Of a DNA stretch of 64,000 nucleotides, positions 47,523-60,128 are shown one piece after another (position 1 is the stretch's first letter; each line of letters opens with the position of its first letter). The translations under genes were made by a program, and so were the position numbers. This stretch comes from Henckelia pumila (taxonomy: Eukaryota > Streptophyta > Magnoliopsida > Lamiales > Gesneriaceae): contig NC_133123.1 in NCBI RefSeq assembly GCF_033568475.1, forward strand, positions 150,365,753-150,429,752, in the 5' to 3' direction. The notes under the pieces were generated by a model, which was not told the origin of the DNA, made no database searches, and was given only the letters and a program-made list of their open reading frames with translations.

Positions 47523-50500
47523 CTAAGACGAATGAGTCGGGTATTTCCATAGTACATCGGCCCACGTGCTCACACCATCAGTCACTTCCTTAATCACAAA
47601 TGCTACCTCATCCACATTCACACGAATCTGCTGTTTGCTATCCCTTTCTCGAACTGTTACTGAGGATGTCGAGTCCACTGTAACTGCAAAGGGAACTCCA
47701 AGTTCATCGGTTCTGGCGTATCTCTTTCCAATGGAGGTACCTGCATATGTTTGCATGCATTAACCCTAACTCGCATGATAACCCCGTAAGGTAAATTAAA
47801 TAGAGACTGTTGTTCAAGATCGCCAACCCTGAGGTCCTCTAACAAACGCAAATTATAGAAGAAACTGGCATGCACACATACATACATAAATGTATTATTA
47901 ATCCTGGTTCAATTCAAAATAAACTATTCCATCCAAGCTGAGAATAAAATTAGCCAACTAGGCAATGCATTTTTTTCTGGACACCTGAAACATTGAAACA
48001 ACTTGAAACCACAGGATAGAAATTGTGTTGAGATCAAGAAGTATTTGTTTATATCTCACTATATTCCCATTTACCTCATAGTGACAAGAGTGTTACATGA
48101 CAAAGTATATTGGAAGTAAAATGTCTGACTGAAAAAGAATACATCCCATCATCCATTCATGAAACCGGCTACTTATCAGGTCCTTAAATCAGCTAGAGAC
48201 TCCAGAAAACAATTTTTTCCTATCCTAAAACATAAACATCAGTTTTTAGCAGGTTATAGACTGTGGCAACCAGGCTCCTTGGTAATAACAGTATAGATGT
48301 GACACATGTTGAAAAATTAGATGGTAAAAAGATCCAAAGGCATTATGAATTTAACTAGGTTTAGTTCAAAATTATATTTAATGATGAAAATCCAGGACTA
48401 AGGCATAGAAGCCCTGCAAAATCTGACTAGATGTTAACCTGTTATTCTTGTAGTTAAAAGAAGCACTAAGAATTAAATTTGATTTCCTGCACATGGGCGA
48501 CAGTCCGACACCAGCCACCCTTGGGGAGGACAATACAAGGACGAAGAGAAAAAGTACAAAATAATTGACATATCATTGGCGTGACAAGAAGGGCATTCGT
48601 TGGATTACAACAATTAGAATATATACAGTGAATATCTTAAAGGTGCAAACCTGTTATATCGATCTTATATGAGATACCGGCCGCAGTTAAGGACTTGGCA
48701 ATTTGTTTGGCAACATCTTCGTATTGTTGATTCTGAACCAATGGAAAAACTGTGCATTTGATTGGAGCTATCAATGGAGGGAAACGGAAGACATTCATTT
48801 GTTCATCCCCGTCCCTGCTAGATCGTGTGTAGAATGAATGTTCGTAGAGACAATATATGATCCTTCCAATACCAAATGATGGTTCAATCACAGAGGGCGT
48901 GAACACCCTTTGATGTTCCTTTATAGTCTTTTTGGAAATTGATACCATAGAACTCTTAATTGTCACAACTTTATCAAGAGTACAAACACGAAATTCTGCT
49001 TCTCCCTTAGACTCCAAAGTTTGTTTCATCTCCATAGCTTCCTTCTCATCCATCGCCTGTTCACAGGTTGAAATTAACAAATTTCATAGACCTTAAAAAA
49101 GATATGGTTGGATTTTATGCCGAACTCCTTTCTAAATCAAAATTTGGTTCCTAGAGACTGTTGGGAATCTGGGATAAACAAGCAAACCTAAATTCTGGAT
49201 TGGTTCTGACCAAGCTCAAGTAGGTCAACAGGTCGAGCTTTCATATTTTTTACTCAGACTCAATTAGTCTCCAATCTATTTGCACACGCTCTATTATTTG
49301 TGTTTCTCAATATCATTTAAATTGCTATTTTTAATTAAATTCTTTAAGAAGTAAAAACCATTTTACGATGTAATTCATAATGACCAATCAAATTTGAATA
49401 TCTGTCATACCACGTCATCAAGCATTATTGCTACTACACGAATTGAGCTTGTCAAGATTGAATAACTTGAAATACAGTTAAGTTCAAAGCCCACAATTCA
49501 CTATTCAATCAAGCTTGAACTTGAATAAGAGCAATTTTCAACTTCAGCTCAAGTCTCGACTAATTACATGCACACTCATAATTTTAGCTTGACACGAGCC
49601 AGGAAAGGATCTCTTCTGCAAATTTTAAACCTTTGTTCTATTCTCAAAGATCAAACCACACAATGATCATATCATAGATTACTGCATTTGACTCCAATGA
49701 AATTCGGAATTCAAATGCAAAACGCATTGCAGTTGAGTCTTAATAGGATGAAACCAACAATTCCATGTTTCCAAGAGGTAAAAATAAGAGAAAAAACAAT
49801 CAATTATACAGATGGGTACCTCTAATGCTTCAACAACCATTTTTTGGCTACCCTTAAAGGCAAGACCAAGTTCTTTCTTTACCGGAGCTATTATGAGCTT
49901 CTGAAGATGTCAAAACAACAAAAACCAAATTTAACTCAGCAAATCATAGAAGCTGTCATAATTCATAAATTATTCCTTGAAGTTAAAGGAGGGAGGGATG
50001 AAGCAGATGAATAAAGGCATATGGATGGATGACTCCGAACATGAGTGGGCGTTTTCACATGAATGGTGCTGCCTATATCATTGTGACTTCAACAATCAGA
50101 AGTAGTACAAAAAACCAAGGGAGGGAAAGAACGAAGACCTCTACTTCTCTAGGTTCTGGAAATTTTTCATGTGCAACAAGATCCACACCACTTTTATCCT
50201 GCAAAAAAAATAAGACTACTTCACACACATTTCTCGTCGCGTCTCTACATTGAGGACCATCGACTTATTAGCACCAAAACACCACCATGTAAATAAACAA
50301 TGACCAATCTATTACCGTGTGAGCATGCAAATCATACGCTGATCTATCAGCAATACCAACACACTCTATCCAGCCATAAGAACACTCAATTTCAGCATCC
50401 CAACAGTCTGCAGCATAGTGTGCCATCTCATTTGCAAGATGTTGCCGAAACCGCAGGCGATCTTTATCGATTCCCAGTAGAGTTAAAAACAAGTATACTC

Positions 50501-52749
50501 TTCCTATGAAATAACCTAATGTTTGATTATTGACGATCCCCTGCAAGACAGAAACATCAGAACATGTTTAAGAAACAAAATCTTGTACTAGTAGGCAGGA
50601 AGAACCTAAATAATCAACGACCTCTTAGAATTAGACAAACCTTGAAAACTGCCTCTCCAATAGGTATCCTCCTTGCTGACCTCCCAGACACCTGGTCTTC
50701 CCTAGGGAACATTAAAAATTCCAAATTTGCAACCTCAGAAAACTTGGGATGAGATTTGTCCTCCGGGTCCACAAAGTGTTCAATCTCTGCAAGGGTAAAT
50801 TCTCGGACCCTTAAAAGACCTTGCCGTGGGGAAATCTGCAAAGTTCACCGTGCCATGAATTTTACAAATAATTCCCAGAAAAAAACATCCAATATGTGTA
50901 CATGGAGGAGAATGACCACATGCACTCAAGGAGCTCATACATGTGCATAATTTTGTAGATATGCAACACACAATACAATTATATTATAATTATAATGATA
51001 AAATATAGGACCTCGTTTCTAAAAGCTTGACCAATCTGTGCGGCAGCAAAGGGGAGCTTGTTGCCATTGTAATAATACAAGTCCTTAAAGTTCACAAAAA
51101 TCCCTTGAGCAGTCTCAGGGCGCATGTACCTGAAGAAAATAACACCTCAAAATCAATTGAAGAAAGAAGAAATCTACATTGAGGAAATAAATGTACCAAT
51201 CATGGAAGTGGAAAACCATATTTTTTTAAGAAATACGATCACATGCTCACCCAGGGCTCACACCAGATGGCCCAATTGATGTCTGAAACATTAGATTGAA
51301 AGGATAGGGATCAGAGAGAGCATTTTTTGTATCCGGGGAAGTAATTCCATAACCCTTAATCTTAGCACCAAGCTCCACAGCAGAGAGGTCATCCAAGGTA
51401 GCAAGCACGTGATTCAGTTCCTCTCTCTTTTCCGCACTAAGGTTAGGTTCTTTCTCAAGCTTTTCTTTGCAATAATCCTTGAGCAAATGATCAGCTCGGT
51501 AACAGGTACCAGTTTTTTCATCTTTAACCATAAGGTCAGTGAATTTATCAACGTGGCCCGAGGCCTTTAGCACAACCTCAGGAGTAACACAAGGACAATC
51601 TACTTCCAACATGTTCTCTTCAAGGACAAAATGCTGCAACATGAGAATATTTTTCAACCAAAAAATTCTAGGACACAAATGTGACTGAGAATACAAAACA
51701 CAGGAAAACACAAAAGAAAAAGAAGCAAAAGGCATTGAAGGAAAATGTAAAGGTAAAACAGCAACGCAACATTATTATCCCGACCAATTTCCAATTACAA
51801 AATGTCTAAAGTCTGCATATATCTTAGCAAAAGAATCTAAGCAATCATATACTTTTTTACAGAATCAAGTCACCAGACACATATGCCACTTAAAGCCAGA
51901 CTGAACTTAGAGAATTGCATAATTTAAACGTCAGACAGTGAATCCACTTAAACTGCACATCCAAGTAAATGAGACAATCAGGCCGGAACACCAGTAGAAA
52001 TTACTAGAAAATAACAGAACATGGACAAAAGAATCTGAACCAAGACGGAGAACATTGAAAACTCAGCTCAATTATCATTCTTGCAGATAAATGTCTACCA
52101 CTCAGAAAGATTATTGATTTTAAGGTATTGTTTGGAGGTTTTAAGGTAGTGTTTGGAGAGAGGAGTTACTTCTCAGATTTTGTTCCCAAACACAACCTAA
52201 ACCTTATCGCGGTATAGCCTGACTGCCAAAGTCTCAATTTATAAAATATAACAGAAAATATCTACCTTGAATCCTTAATCCATGTAACATAACAAACCAG
52301 CAATCAAAATGCAAAGCACAAATCATCTTCCTTTTTTTTTAAAAAAAAAAACTTGCAATAATCAGAATGGAAGATTTTCCAGCTTCATATTACTATTCCA
52401 AAATTCCATAAAAAAAAACCTTATAATAATCAACGGGGTACAAACTTACAACCCTATTCAGCAAGCAATCTAACACTACACAACACAAACGGTCATATCT
52501 TAGCACCCAATCAGCATCAATAGAGACAAAATCAAGGCTTTAGAGTAATAATTATGGGAAAAAAGTCACCTGACGCCAGAAGGCAAGGACGTTGGACTTG
52601 ACGGCGCACCCCGGCGGCCCATAATCGTAAAGGCCAGCAACGCCGCGGTAGATCTTGAAAGATGGGATGTAAAATAGGCGGCGCTCTAGAGTATTCACGA
52701 CGGCCTGCCGGAAAGCCTCCATGTTGCGGGCTTCATGCGCGGCGTCCAT
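47523..52749 (-). CDS. Glycine--tRNA ligase, alpha2 type, without WHEP N-terminus
   Basis: Nine exons give 621 residues: 52749-52570, 51633-51251, 51129-51012, 50835-50641, 50540-50316, 50198-50139, 49900-49820, 49056-48651, 47740-47523. The enzyme charges tRNA-Gly with glycine. Visible are [11 protein letters not shown] near the start, the class II motif 2 region ([17 protein letters not shown]), motif 3 ([15 protein letters not shown]) and the C-terminal anticodon-binding domain ([23 protein letters not shown]). It matches Arabidopsis cytosolic/mitochondrial GlyRS-1 throughout, but that protein has about 100 more N-terminal residues including a WHEP domain. Here ATG 52749 is preceded by an in-frame TAA two codons upstream, so those residues are not encoded contiguously. 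Donors of exons 3 and 6 (GTCCTA, GTCTTC) are weak. No frame damage. Confidence 0.93.
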
Positions 52750-52822
52750 TTCTTAGCTACAGATATATATTCCCTAAACCCTTTTCAGTCGTGTGGTGTG
52801 AGTGTGTGTATATATCTATATC

Positions 52823-52847
52823 TATATATATATATATATATATATAA
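52823..52847 (-). promoter_or_regulatory. (TA)n microsatellite acting as the likely GlyRS TATA region
   Basis: A pure TA run of about 12 units, with further TATA-like sequence at 52809-52820, lies 75-100 bp upstream of the GlyRS ATG. No other TATA box was seen between it and the start codon. A 30-50 base leader with CACACACTCACACCACACG would follow on the minus strand. Confidence 0.5.
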
Positions 52848-52849
52848 TA

Positions 52850-53985
52850 TTTTTTAATTTAATGTACATTTATGCATGACATTTTTAATGTCTACCTCTC
52901 TATCCAACAACTATCTAGGAAGACTTTGAGGCAAAAAAAATATCCTGAATTCGAATTTTTTTTGTCAATAATTTTTATAACACTGTTTAGTATATTTATT
53001 CGACTAACATGATTTGTAAAAAAATTAATTAAGTAAAAATCACAATAAATCATATAAAAATTTCGAGTAATTTTATGAAACAGATCATCGACTCAATCTG
53101 ACTGATTTAAAAAAAAACATTATTTTAATGTCAAAACTCAAAAGTTCATTTTTTAAAGCTTAGATAAGAAATCCACAATCACATTATATAAAAAAAGTAT
53201 CAATTTTTTACTACTGAATATCATTTTACACTTAACAAATACATGAGAGTGAGTGAGATTTTATCACAAGAGATGTTCAAAGAAAAATAAAAGGGAGACT
53301 CGGAAAATATCCAATGCAAATTCCGATATGCTGTGAAGTTGACTTGTGTGGTCTTTTCTTTTTTCGGTGGAATTTTTTCAGGATTTTTTTAATATTCATT
53401 TTTTGGTTAAAAAAATATGTAGTGAATAAAATGCATGAAATATAGTATAAGTTACTTGGTTTTATTAATACAAATATGGGTTATCTATATTATATGGAAA
53501 AAAATACTTCTCTTACGAGAAATTGTTATTATTTGATAAATATAGCAATGAAATATTGTTTTTATGCATTGTTAGCACTAATTATTCATAATTTTTGTGT
53601 GAAATCATAATATTAAAATAATTTTTTAAAAAAAAATCAAAACTTGAGAATTTTTTCTTAAACTATGGTCATTGGTCAACCACTAATCACCAATTCACCA
53701 TGTATAAATGTGCATAATTGATAACCCGACGTCGTGTTTGTCCAGACACCACACGACACAAGTTTAGGCCAGTGATTGGGCTAAGCCTAGAACACGTGAG
53801 CCCATTATGAAAGTTCTAATTGTGACTTCTAGGCTTCCGGCCCAATTTTATTTGCCTTCACACATGAGCCCATTTTCTGCAAACTTCGAAGTCTCTGTTG
53901 ATATTTTGATTTATATTATTATATAAACTTCAAACGCATTAGCTTTACTAGTTGTTGCTTGTGGCTTGATCCTCAAGCAAACTGT
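52850..53985. other. Divergent intergenic region between GlyRS and PAM16
   Basis: AT-rich, no gene. A less AT-rich part (53720-53890, e.g. CCCGACGTCGTGTTTG and GGCCCAATT) with ACGT and GGCCCA motifs lies in the putative PAM16 promoter; GGCCCA elements are common upstream of plant housekeeping genes. Confidence 0.45.
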
Positions 53986-55179
53986 TTTATTTAGCTGAAA
54001 CAAAATTCAACTCTAAAAACCAAAGAAGCATAATTCTCCTGCATTCAACAATTTTCTCGATCCTTTTGAACCTCAAAGCCGACTTCCGTAAGTTTTGTTT
54101 TTTTTTATAATTTAATTTTTCTACTATTTATCAAAATTTTCTACTTTTCTGCTTCAATTTTATGTTTATGTGACTCATAACATCGCTTGTTTTACGAATT
54201 ACGAGAGATATAGAATTTTTTTCCTTTTTGTTGATATATTTATGTTTCTTATCGAGTAGGTTCTATGTATGGATTGCATTCGATACTGTTAATTTTACCA
54301 AGATAATTTGGGGCATTCTTAAACCTGCTTGTTTTCGGTGTTCTAAGCCTGATTTGTGGGAAAAATTTTGGCTTCACCTTATCCCAGCCATTGAATTAAG
54401 TTTTATGTTTTGCCTTGGCATGTTCATCTGATATTCTAGTTGAAAGGTGCCATTGTTCTCTCATTGCATTGGTTTGGGGCCTGGGGGTGCAGGTGTTCAG
54501 TAATAGGAGCTTAGGTTGAATTTTAGTTCTTGAAGTAGGCTTTTCTACCTTGATTCATGTTATAGTTTCAAGCTGATTGCATAAATTTTGTGGGAGTGGG
54601 AGTGGGAGCTTTCGTCGGAGCTCCCAACTCTGTCTTTTTTTATTCTTTATTAATGTAATTTAGATTTTAGGCGAAGATAATGTTGGATAAAAGTGAAGTT
54701 TTGTGTAGATTTATGGTTAATATACTTGATAGACTTGCAGTAGAACATTAGAAAATTGTGTTTTTATTAAGGGTGTGTGTATTTGGATGATGAGGAGATT
54801 TCAAATCCAAGTTTTTAAAATATTTGAATGTTAGTTCTATGAAATCCTTTACTTGGTTGTATATGGTTTTCAAAATGGATTTTAAATCTATTGATCGACA
54901 TACATTGTTTGGCTAAAATGTCGGAGGTAAAAGGTAGTTATGTTCGATTGAAGTTTGCGAGCAGAAAATATGTTGTGAAATTTGATGACTGAGGTAGGCA
55001 CACCATTGACTAAAATGATTCTTCAATTTATCCTTTATCCTAATTTTGCATTGGTTCAATACGATTATTTTTTACGAAATCCTACTGATTGATCCTTCAT
55101 CTGTTGCAGCTTATCCCAACTTGGAGTCTCTTTATTTGCCTATCCTCAAGATTGGCGGTTCAATCTATCCTCTCCAACT

Positions 55180-57283
55180 ATGGTATGCTCTTATTTTTTC
55201 CCCTGAAGAAAACCATATTGGAAAATTGATGCAAATCCCAGTAAAGCTTAATTCTGTAGTTTGAATTTAACTGCTTCTCAATTCAATTTTTCCATTAAAT
55301 GATATCAAAAGATGTAGCTCTTGAGTGATTCTTTCTCTGTTTGCCACAATACCTTGGCATTTGATTGAAAACTACCCCAAATTTTGGGAACAATGAATAT
55401 GGAAATTTTATGAAAGTAAGATATCATAATCGAGTTTTCTACCATAGGAAAGTTTCAGTTTAAACAGATCCTTTGCAGGAAATCCTCCAAAAGAAATCAA
55501 CGCTTCCATTAAGTATGTCTCAGCTTCACATGGCAGTAAAAACAACTTAGGTTTAGAAGGAGGCTATGCTGTACTACATTAGCCCATAGTGTATGATTGT
55601 CATCCGATGTAGAATGTTTCTCAGGAGCGGAATATTTTTCCTGAACTCAGCTAAAAAGTCTGGCTTCTACATCCAGTCTTCCCCCATTGGAAAGCTACAG
55701 TATAAGCAGATCCTTTGCAGGAAATAAAAAACTCTTCCAGTAAGTATGTATCAGCATCACATGAAAATAAAAACAACCTAGGTTTAGAAGGAGACTATGC
55801 TGTACTACAGTAGCCCATAGTATATGATCGTCATTCAATCCTGGAGTTCTAATAAAAAGACTTCTATACTCTTCTTGCTTAATGTTTAACACACGGTAGT
55901 CGTGTTGGGGGCAATTTAAAATACCCTCAGTGGGTGTTTTTTTAAAGGAGGGACTCCCCCATGTTTTTAAAAAATACACCACATTGGTGCCCTTGTGCTT
56001 TGCCTTATCTTATGTGTGCCGCTAGTGCATCCATTTTTAGTGTCTGGATTTCTCCTTAAGTAAGTTCTTGAAAATCTGGGAAAATGTGAGAGTACCTAAA
56101 AAAAGGGAAGGGTGTCAATACTGAACAATTTCAAGCACTGAATCCTGAGTTATTGGAACATCCTCCCTCATGACATAAATTAAAATAAATTGAGGATCTC
56201 CAGTTCAACCCCAGACTTATGTTTCTCATCTTATTTGGTAGGCTGCAAGGCTTATCGCAAACTTGATCGTGATAGGCTCCGGAATATTGGCTAGATCGTT
56301 TTTTCAAGCATACCGTCAGGCACTCTCAAGTAAGTTTTCCTTTGATATCTTAATCTATTTTCAGCATTTTCAAATGTATGAATTGGCATGTGGTGAGGCT
56401 GAGCCTTGATCAAATTGTGTAGCAGTGGCTCTTGGCGAGCCCATAATCAGGAGTTGCTTTCAGGGGAAAAGTCTGATAAGTGGTGTAGTACAGATACGTC
56501 ATTTCAGCCCCCTTTCGATATCAAACATGGAATGAATTTTCGAGCAAGTTTGGTCGAGAAGTCTATGTGTACCCATTTGATATGATATTCTGAATCCTGT
56601 TTTGAAATAATTTAATTGGAAACCATGCTCTGTGGGTTCTAAAAGCTACTTTCATGCCCCACCTGCTTGGAATGGAGGCTAATAGATCAATGATCAAACT
56701 AGTTGAAAGTTGTCTGATCAGATCAAGCCCTTACTCTCAGATTACTATTCTTTTGGTGATAAGCACATGCCTTTTCCTTCCATGTTGAAGACCGCCGAAC
56801 TGATATATATATATATATATTTATGTTTGCCTTGTCCATATATTCATGCTTAACAAGTTCATGAATTGATTAAAGTTTATGTTTGCCTTGTCCGTATATC
56901 TAGTACACGATTATATCCTTACTTTCTACAGAAGCTTCAAAGAATGGAGTTGCTCAAGAAGCAGTACGGGGAAGTTATAGGAAAATGATGAGCGAGGCAG
57001 AGGCGAGGCGGATTCTTGGTGTCACGGAGCATTCATCATGGGAAGAGATTTTGAAGGTACAATTCTCCCTTTCTTTTAGATCTTACAACTTGGTAAAGAA
57101 AGTTCCAACACATCCTTTTTTTCTCTTCTTTGGGCGAAATAACTAACTTGAATTTCCACGTCGGTGTTCCAGAGATATGATAACTTGTTTGAGCGGAATG
57201 CCAAGAACGGTAGCTTTTATCTCCAATCACAGGTACATAGAGCGAAAGAACTTCTGGAAACGGTTCACCAAACGAAAGCATAG
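55180..57283 (+). CDS. PAM16: PAM16/TIM16, J-like subunit of the mitochondrial import motor
   Basis: Four coding exons give 108 residues: 55180-55182, 56242-56329, 56932-57056, 57173-57283. Two leader exons precede (about 53990-54087, and 55110-55179, contiguous with the ATG). PAM16 pairs with the J-protein PAM18 at TIM23 and restrains its stimulation of mtHsp70; the Arabidopsis homologue (TXR1/MUSE5) also limits oxidative burst and immunity. The membrane-proximal N-terminus reads MAARLIANLIVIGSGILARS, then AYRQAL and the degenerate J domain without HPD: EARRILGV, SSWEEILKRYDNLFERN, GSFYLQSQVHRAKELL. The coding part of the first exon is only the ATG, directly followed by a 1.06 kb intron. The tail is a little shorter than in relatives. 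Confidence 0.92.
55441..55850 (+). repeat. Imperfect duplication in PAM16 intron
   Basis: 55441-55610 and 55683-55850 share CAGATCCTTTGCAGGAAAT, AAGTATGT, TCACATG, TAGGTTTAGAAGGAG and CTATGCTGTACTACA blocks in the same order, about 240 bp apart. It lies in the intron that follows the start codon. Confidence 0.85.
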
Positions 57284-59876
57284 ATCACATTCTGGTCTTT
57301 TGAGAATCTTCCCTATGAATCTGTGCTCTGCTGCTACCTGGTTATGGTATTTGATGAGGTCATGAATGGCTTCCACAGAAGTCAGAACTGGCATTTTTTT
57401 GTTTATTCTTATTATTAGTCGAAAAGAAATCATCATGTCATGTATTACATTATGTAAGATTAGATTATTACACGAATTAGATGGTTTAATGTTTTTTTCC
57501 CTTATAAACTTGTAATGTTTAGCAGGAAAGTGTCGATGCTACACATGGGATACATGTGTAATTGTGTGGCAAAAAATTGGCCAAACATGCAAAATCATGT
57601 GGGGTACTCCAAGTGTAGCAGTGTGACCAAAAATTGGCCAAACATGCATATGATTTTAGTTAATGAAGGCTAGTCACGCTGCACAGCCTGCACTGTGCAG
57701 CATCAACTTTTCCGTTGTTTAGTAGCATCATTTTTTCTCTCTTTTATAGTAAAATGTACAACATAATAAATGGCCCTTATCATTCGTTACACACAAATTA
57801 GATTCTAAGCTTGAGATGTTAAATTTGTCCGCTACCAAAAGTCAATCAAAATGGAATTATGCCAAGTCAACAAAATCCATTTATCGAAATAATTCCTCTT
57901 TCCTTACCCCGAAGCTACATCCGTGGTGTTTCTTTCTACTATTTTAATATTATTAAATCATGTGACTATTTTATATTTTCTTCTATATATAAAGATTCTA
58001 TCCATTAGACATTATTTTTTTTGTATATTAAAATTGCTTTTATGTGATATAGATATTACACTTTTGTATTTTTTTTGTATTTTTTAAAATTTTAATTTCA
58101 AATCGCAGTTTAGTCCTTCGATAATTTTTTACGACTATGATATTACTTTTATTTAAATACAAATCAAATTAATTACAAAAATATTATACAAGCACGCAAC
58201 GCATACATCAATATACTAGTTTTTATAAAAATTGATACATGTTTTGACGATCTAAATACTAACATTTGATCATATCATAAGAGAAAAAACGAATTCAAAG
58301 ATAACATATAATAGAATATATTCACGTACGTGTAAACGAAAATGAGATGGGTTGACTTACCTTGAGTAATAATAAATACAAAATGGAGCGTATTGGTGGC
58401 CGGATTTTTTGACTTAAGAGTGTGAAGCGGCAACTTTTATGGGAGGAAGTCCGGTGAGTCGGCGGCGCCGATATTTGACTCATATTTAATGAATGAGAAG
58501 TTGGCACGTTTGATGTACATATTTTTTTTGCTTTCTTCCGGAAGAATCATAAATCAAAGAGGCAAATTTAACTTTAGAGTTTTAAGACTCAGTCAAACAG
58601 GAAAATAATTGATTTAAAATAAAATTAAAATATCACATCCCTTGATAGACTTGATAACTTTATCTATCACGTTATATGGAGCGTATTTTTTTTTCTTTCT
58701 GATCATATTATATGATCAAATTTTGCTTGTAATTAGCATTTCAATGAGGTGGTAAGTAAATTTGGATCGTGAAATCAATCCTATTTCATGTTTAGTTCTA
58801 AAATAAAACTGTGTATTTCAAATTTTCAATCAATCTTATGATAAGTGAACCTATTCAATGTATTCTTGGAATTTCCAAAAGTTAAACAAACACCATGAAC
58901 GTATAAATGAAGCCAAACACGTTGCCTCAAATCAACATTAAAGATATATAGAAAATTATGATCACGAAAAATCACTCTCTAGTTTACTTTATGAAGCATT
59001 TTGATTAAATATCGTATGCGAAGTTTTGAAAACAAAGTTAACTAGCAATGGATTAATTGTGAAATCATGTTTCTTTATCATAAGTTATAGCTAATCTTAG
59101 TACGTAGTATAACTCAAAATTAAATCTTTTAATATGTACAACGACTCAAGCGCTATGCTTTGATTGACATTCTAACACAAGCAATTATTGCACCCAAATA
59201 ATTTTCATCTCAATCATTACACTCCCTGCAATCCATGATGATCGAACACATGATTTTAACTCTGACACCAATTGGGAAAATTTGACGGAATGACCTCTAT
59301 AAAATTTCATTTTTGAAAATAATCATATCTAAGTATATTTGAGTGTTTTTATAAGCTAATATATATATTTGAGTGTTCTCAAATACATATACGATCAAAT
59401 TAATTTTTTTTAAAAAAATTTGACCAATGTTATTTGGCTAACTATCCCCGATAATTTTAAGTTTGAATGGCGTCATTTTTTTTTAAATATATGCTCGATC
59501 CCACAGGTATTAAATTAAGAATGTAGTATGTATGTATATAGGAAATATATTTTTAAGTTCTGATATGTATCTAGATATTTATACATTTGAAAAAATTATT
59601 TATTAAATTTCAACGTGTTTATTTAGTAAGTAAATTTCAAGATGTTTTAGAGTGTTCACATTTAGATAGCTAGGGTGCTAGAAGTCAATCGTCAAGTTGA
59701 AGTCCTTTACTTTACTTTTACATGCAAAATCAAACTTATGCACGTCGTTTTATTTATGAGGTACTCGCTAACGTGAATGTCACGATAAATATTATTTATA
59801 TCGATCCAACTAAAATGACAATTTCTCTAGTAGTAAAATATCAATTTTGTTGAAAAATATATTATTATTATTATTA
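57284..59876. other. Intergenic between PAM16 and the copia element
   Basis: The first 200 bp are PAM16 3' UTR. A short direct repeat ATTGGCCAAACATGCA occurs at 57576-57591 and 57634-57649. A possible Helitron piece lies at 57982-58219. An isolated minus-strand frame at 58322-58507 is not supported as a gene. The remainder is AT-rich. Confidence 0.5.
57982..58219 (+). mobile_element. Possible short Helitron
   Basis: Starts TCTATATATAAAG, ends AATATACTAG before T, with GCACGCAACGCATAC about 15-20 bases before the end as a decayed hairpin. The 238-bp interior is AT-rich and non-coding. The 3' part resembles the ends at 36493 and 44785. Confidence 0.4.
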
Positions 59877-60128
59877 TGTTGAATATTAAATATTGAATGT
59901 TGAATGTTGAATATTGAGTTGTAAAATGTGGAAAATTAGTGTGTTATGATATAGATGATGATGTTTTAATTTTTGGACTAATCTCAAATGTGGATCTATA
60001 AATAGGTCTTCATTTGTGATGAAAAATACAATTGAGTTGAGAGAAAAATATTATAAAGTGTAGAGTTTGATATATTTTGAGTTTTGGAGTATTTACTTTT
60101 TACCGTAAATTTTTACTTTTTCACAACA
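59877..60128 (+). repeat. 5' LTR of the copia element
   Basis: The LTR begins TGTTGAATATTAAATATTG, contains repeated TTGAATGTTGAAT motifs and a TATAAATAGG promoter-like box near 59999-60007, and ends TTTTTCACAACA. It is followed by CGTTATCAACATGATCG, the position of the primer-binding site in this common plant copia type. Length 252 bp. The outer boundary is by TG...CA ends only. Confidence 0.7.

Noticed and set aside
58322-58507. Minus-strand frame starting MSQISAPPTHRTSS with a GTAAGT donor at its end, like a first exon
   Set aside because: No following exon or family resemblance was found in the sequence to the left, so it is not supported as a gene.
59230-59290. Minus-strand TTGGTGTCAGAGTT resembling a primer-binding site
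   Set aside because: No LTR with TG...CA ends could be recognised next to it.
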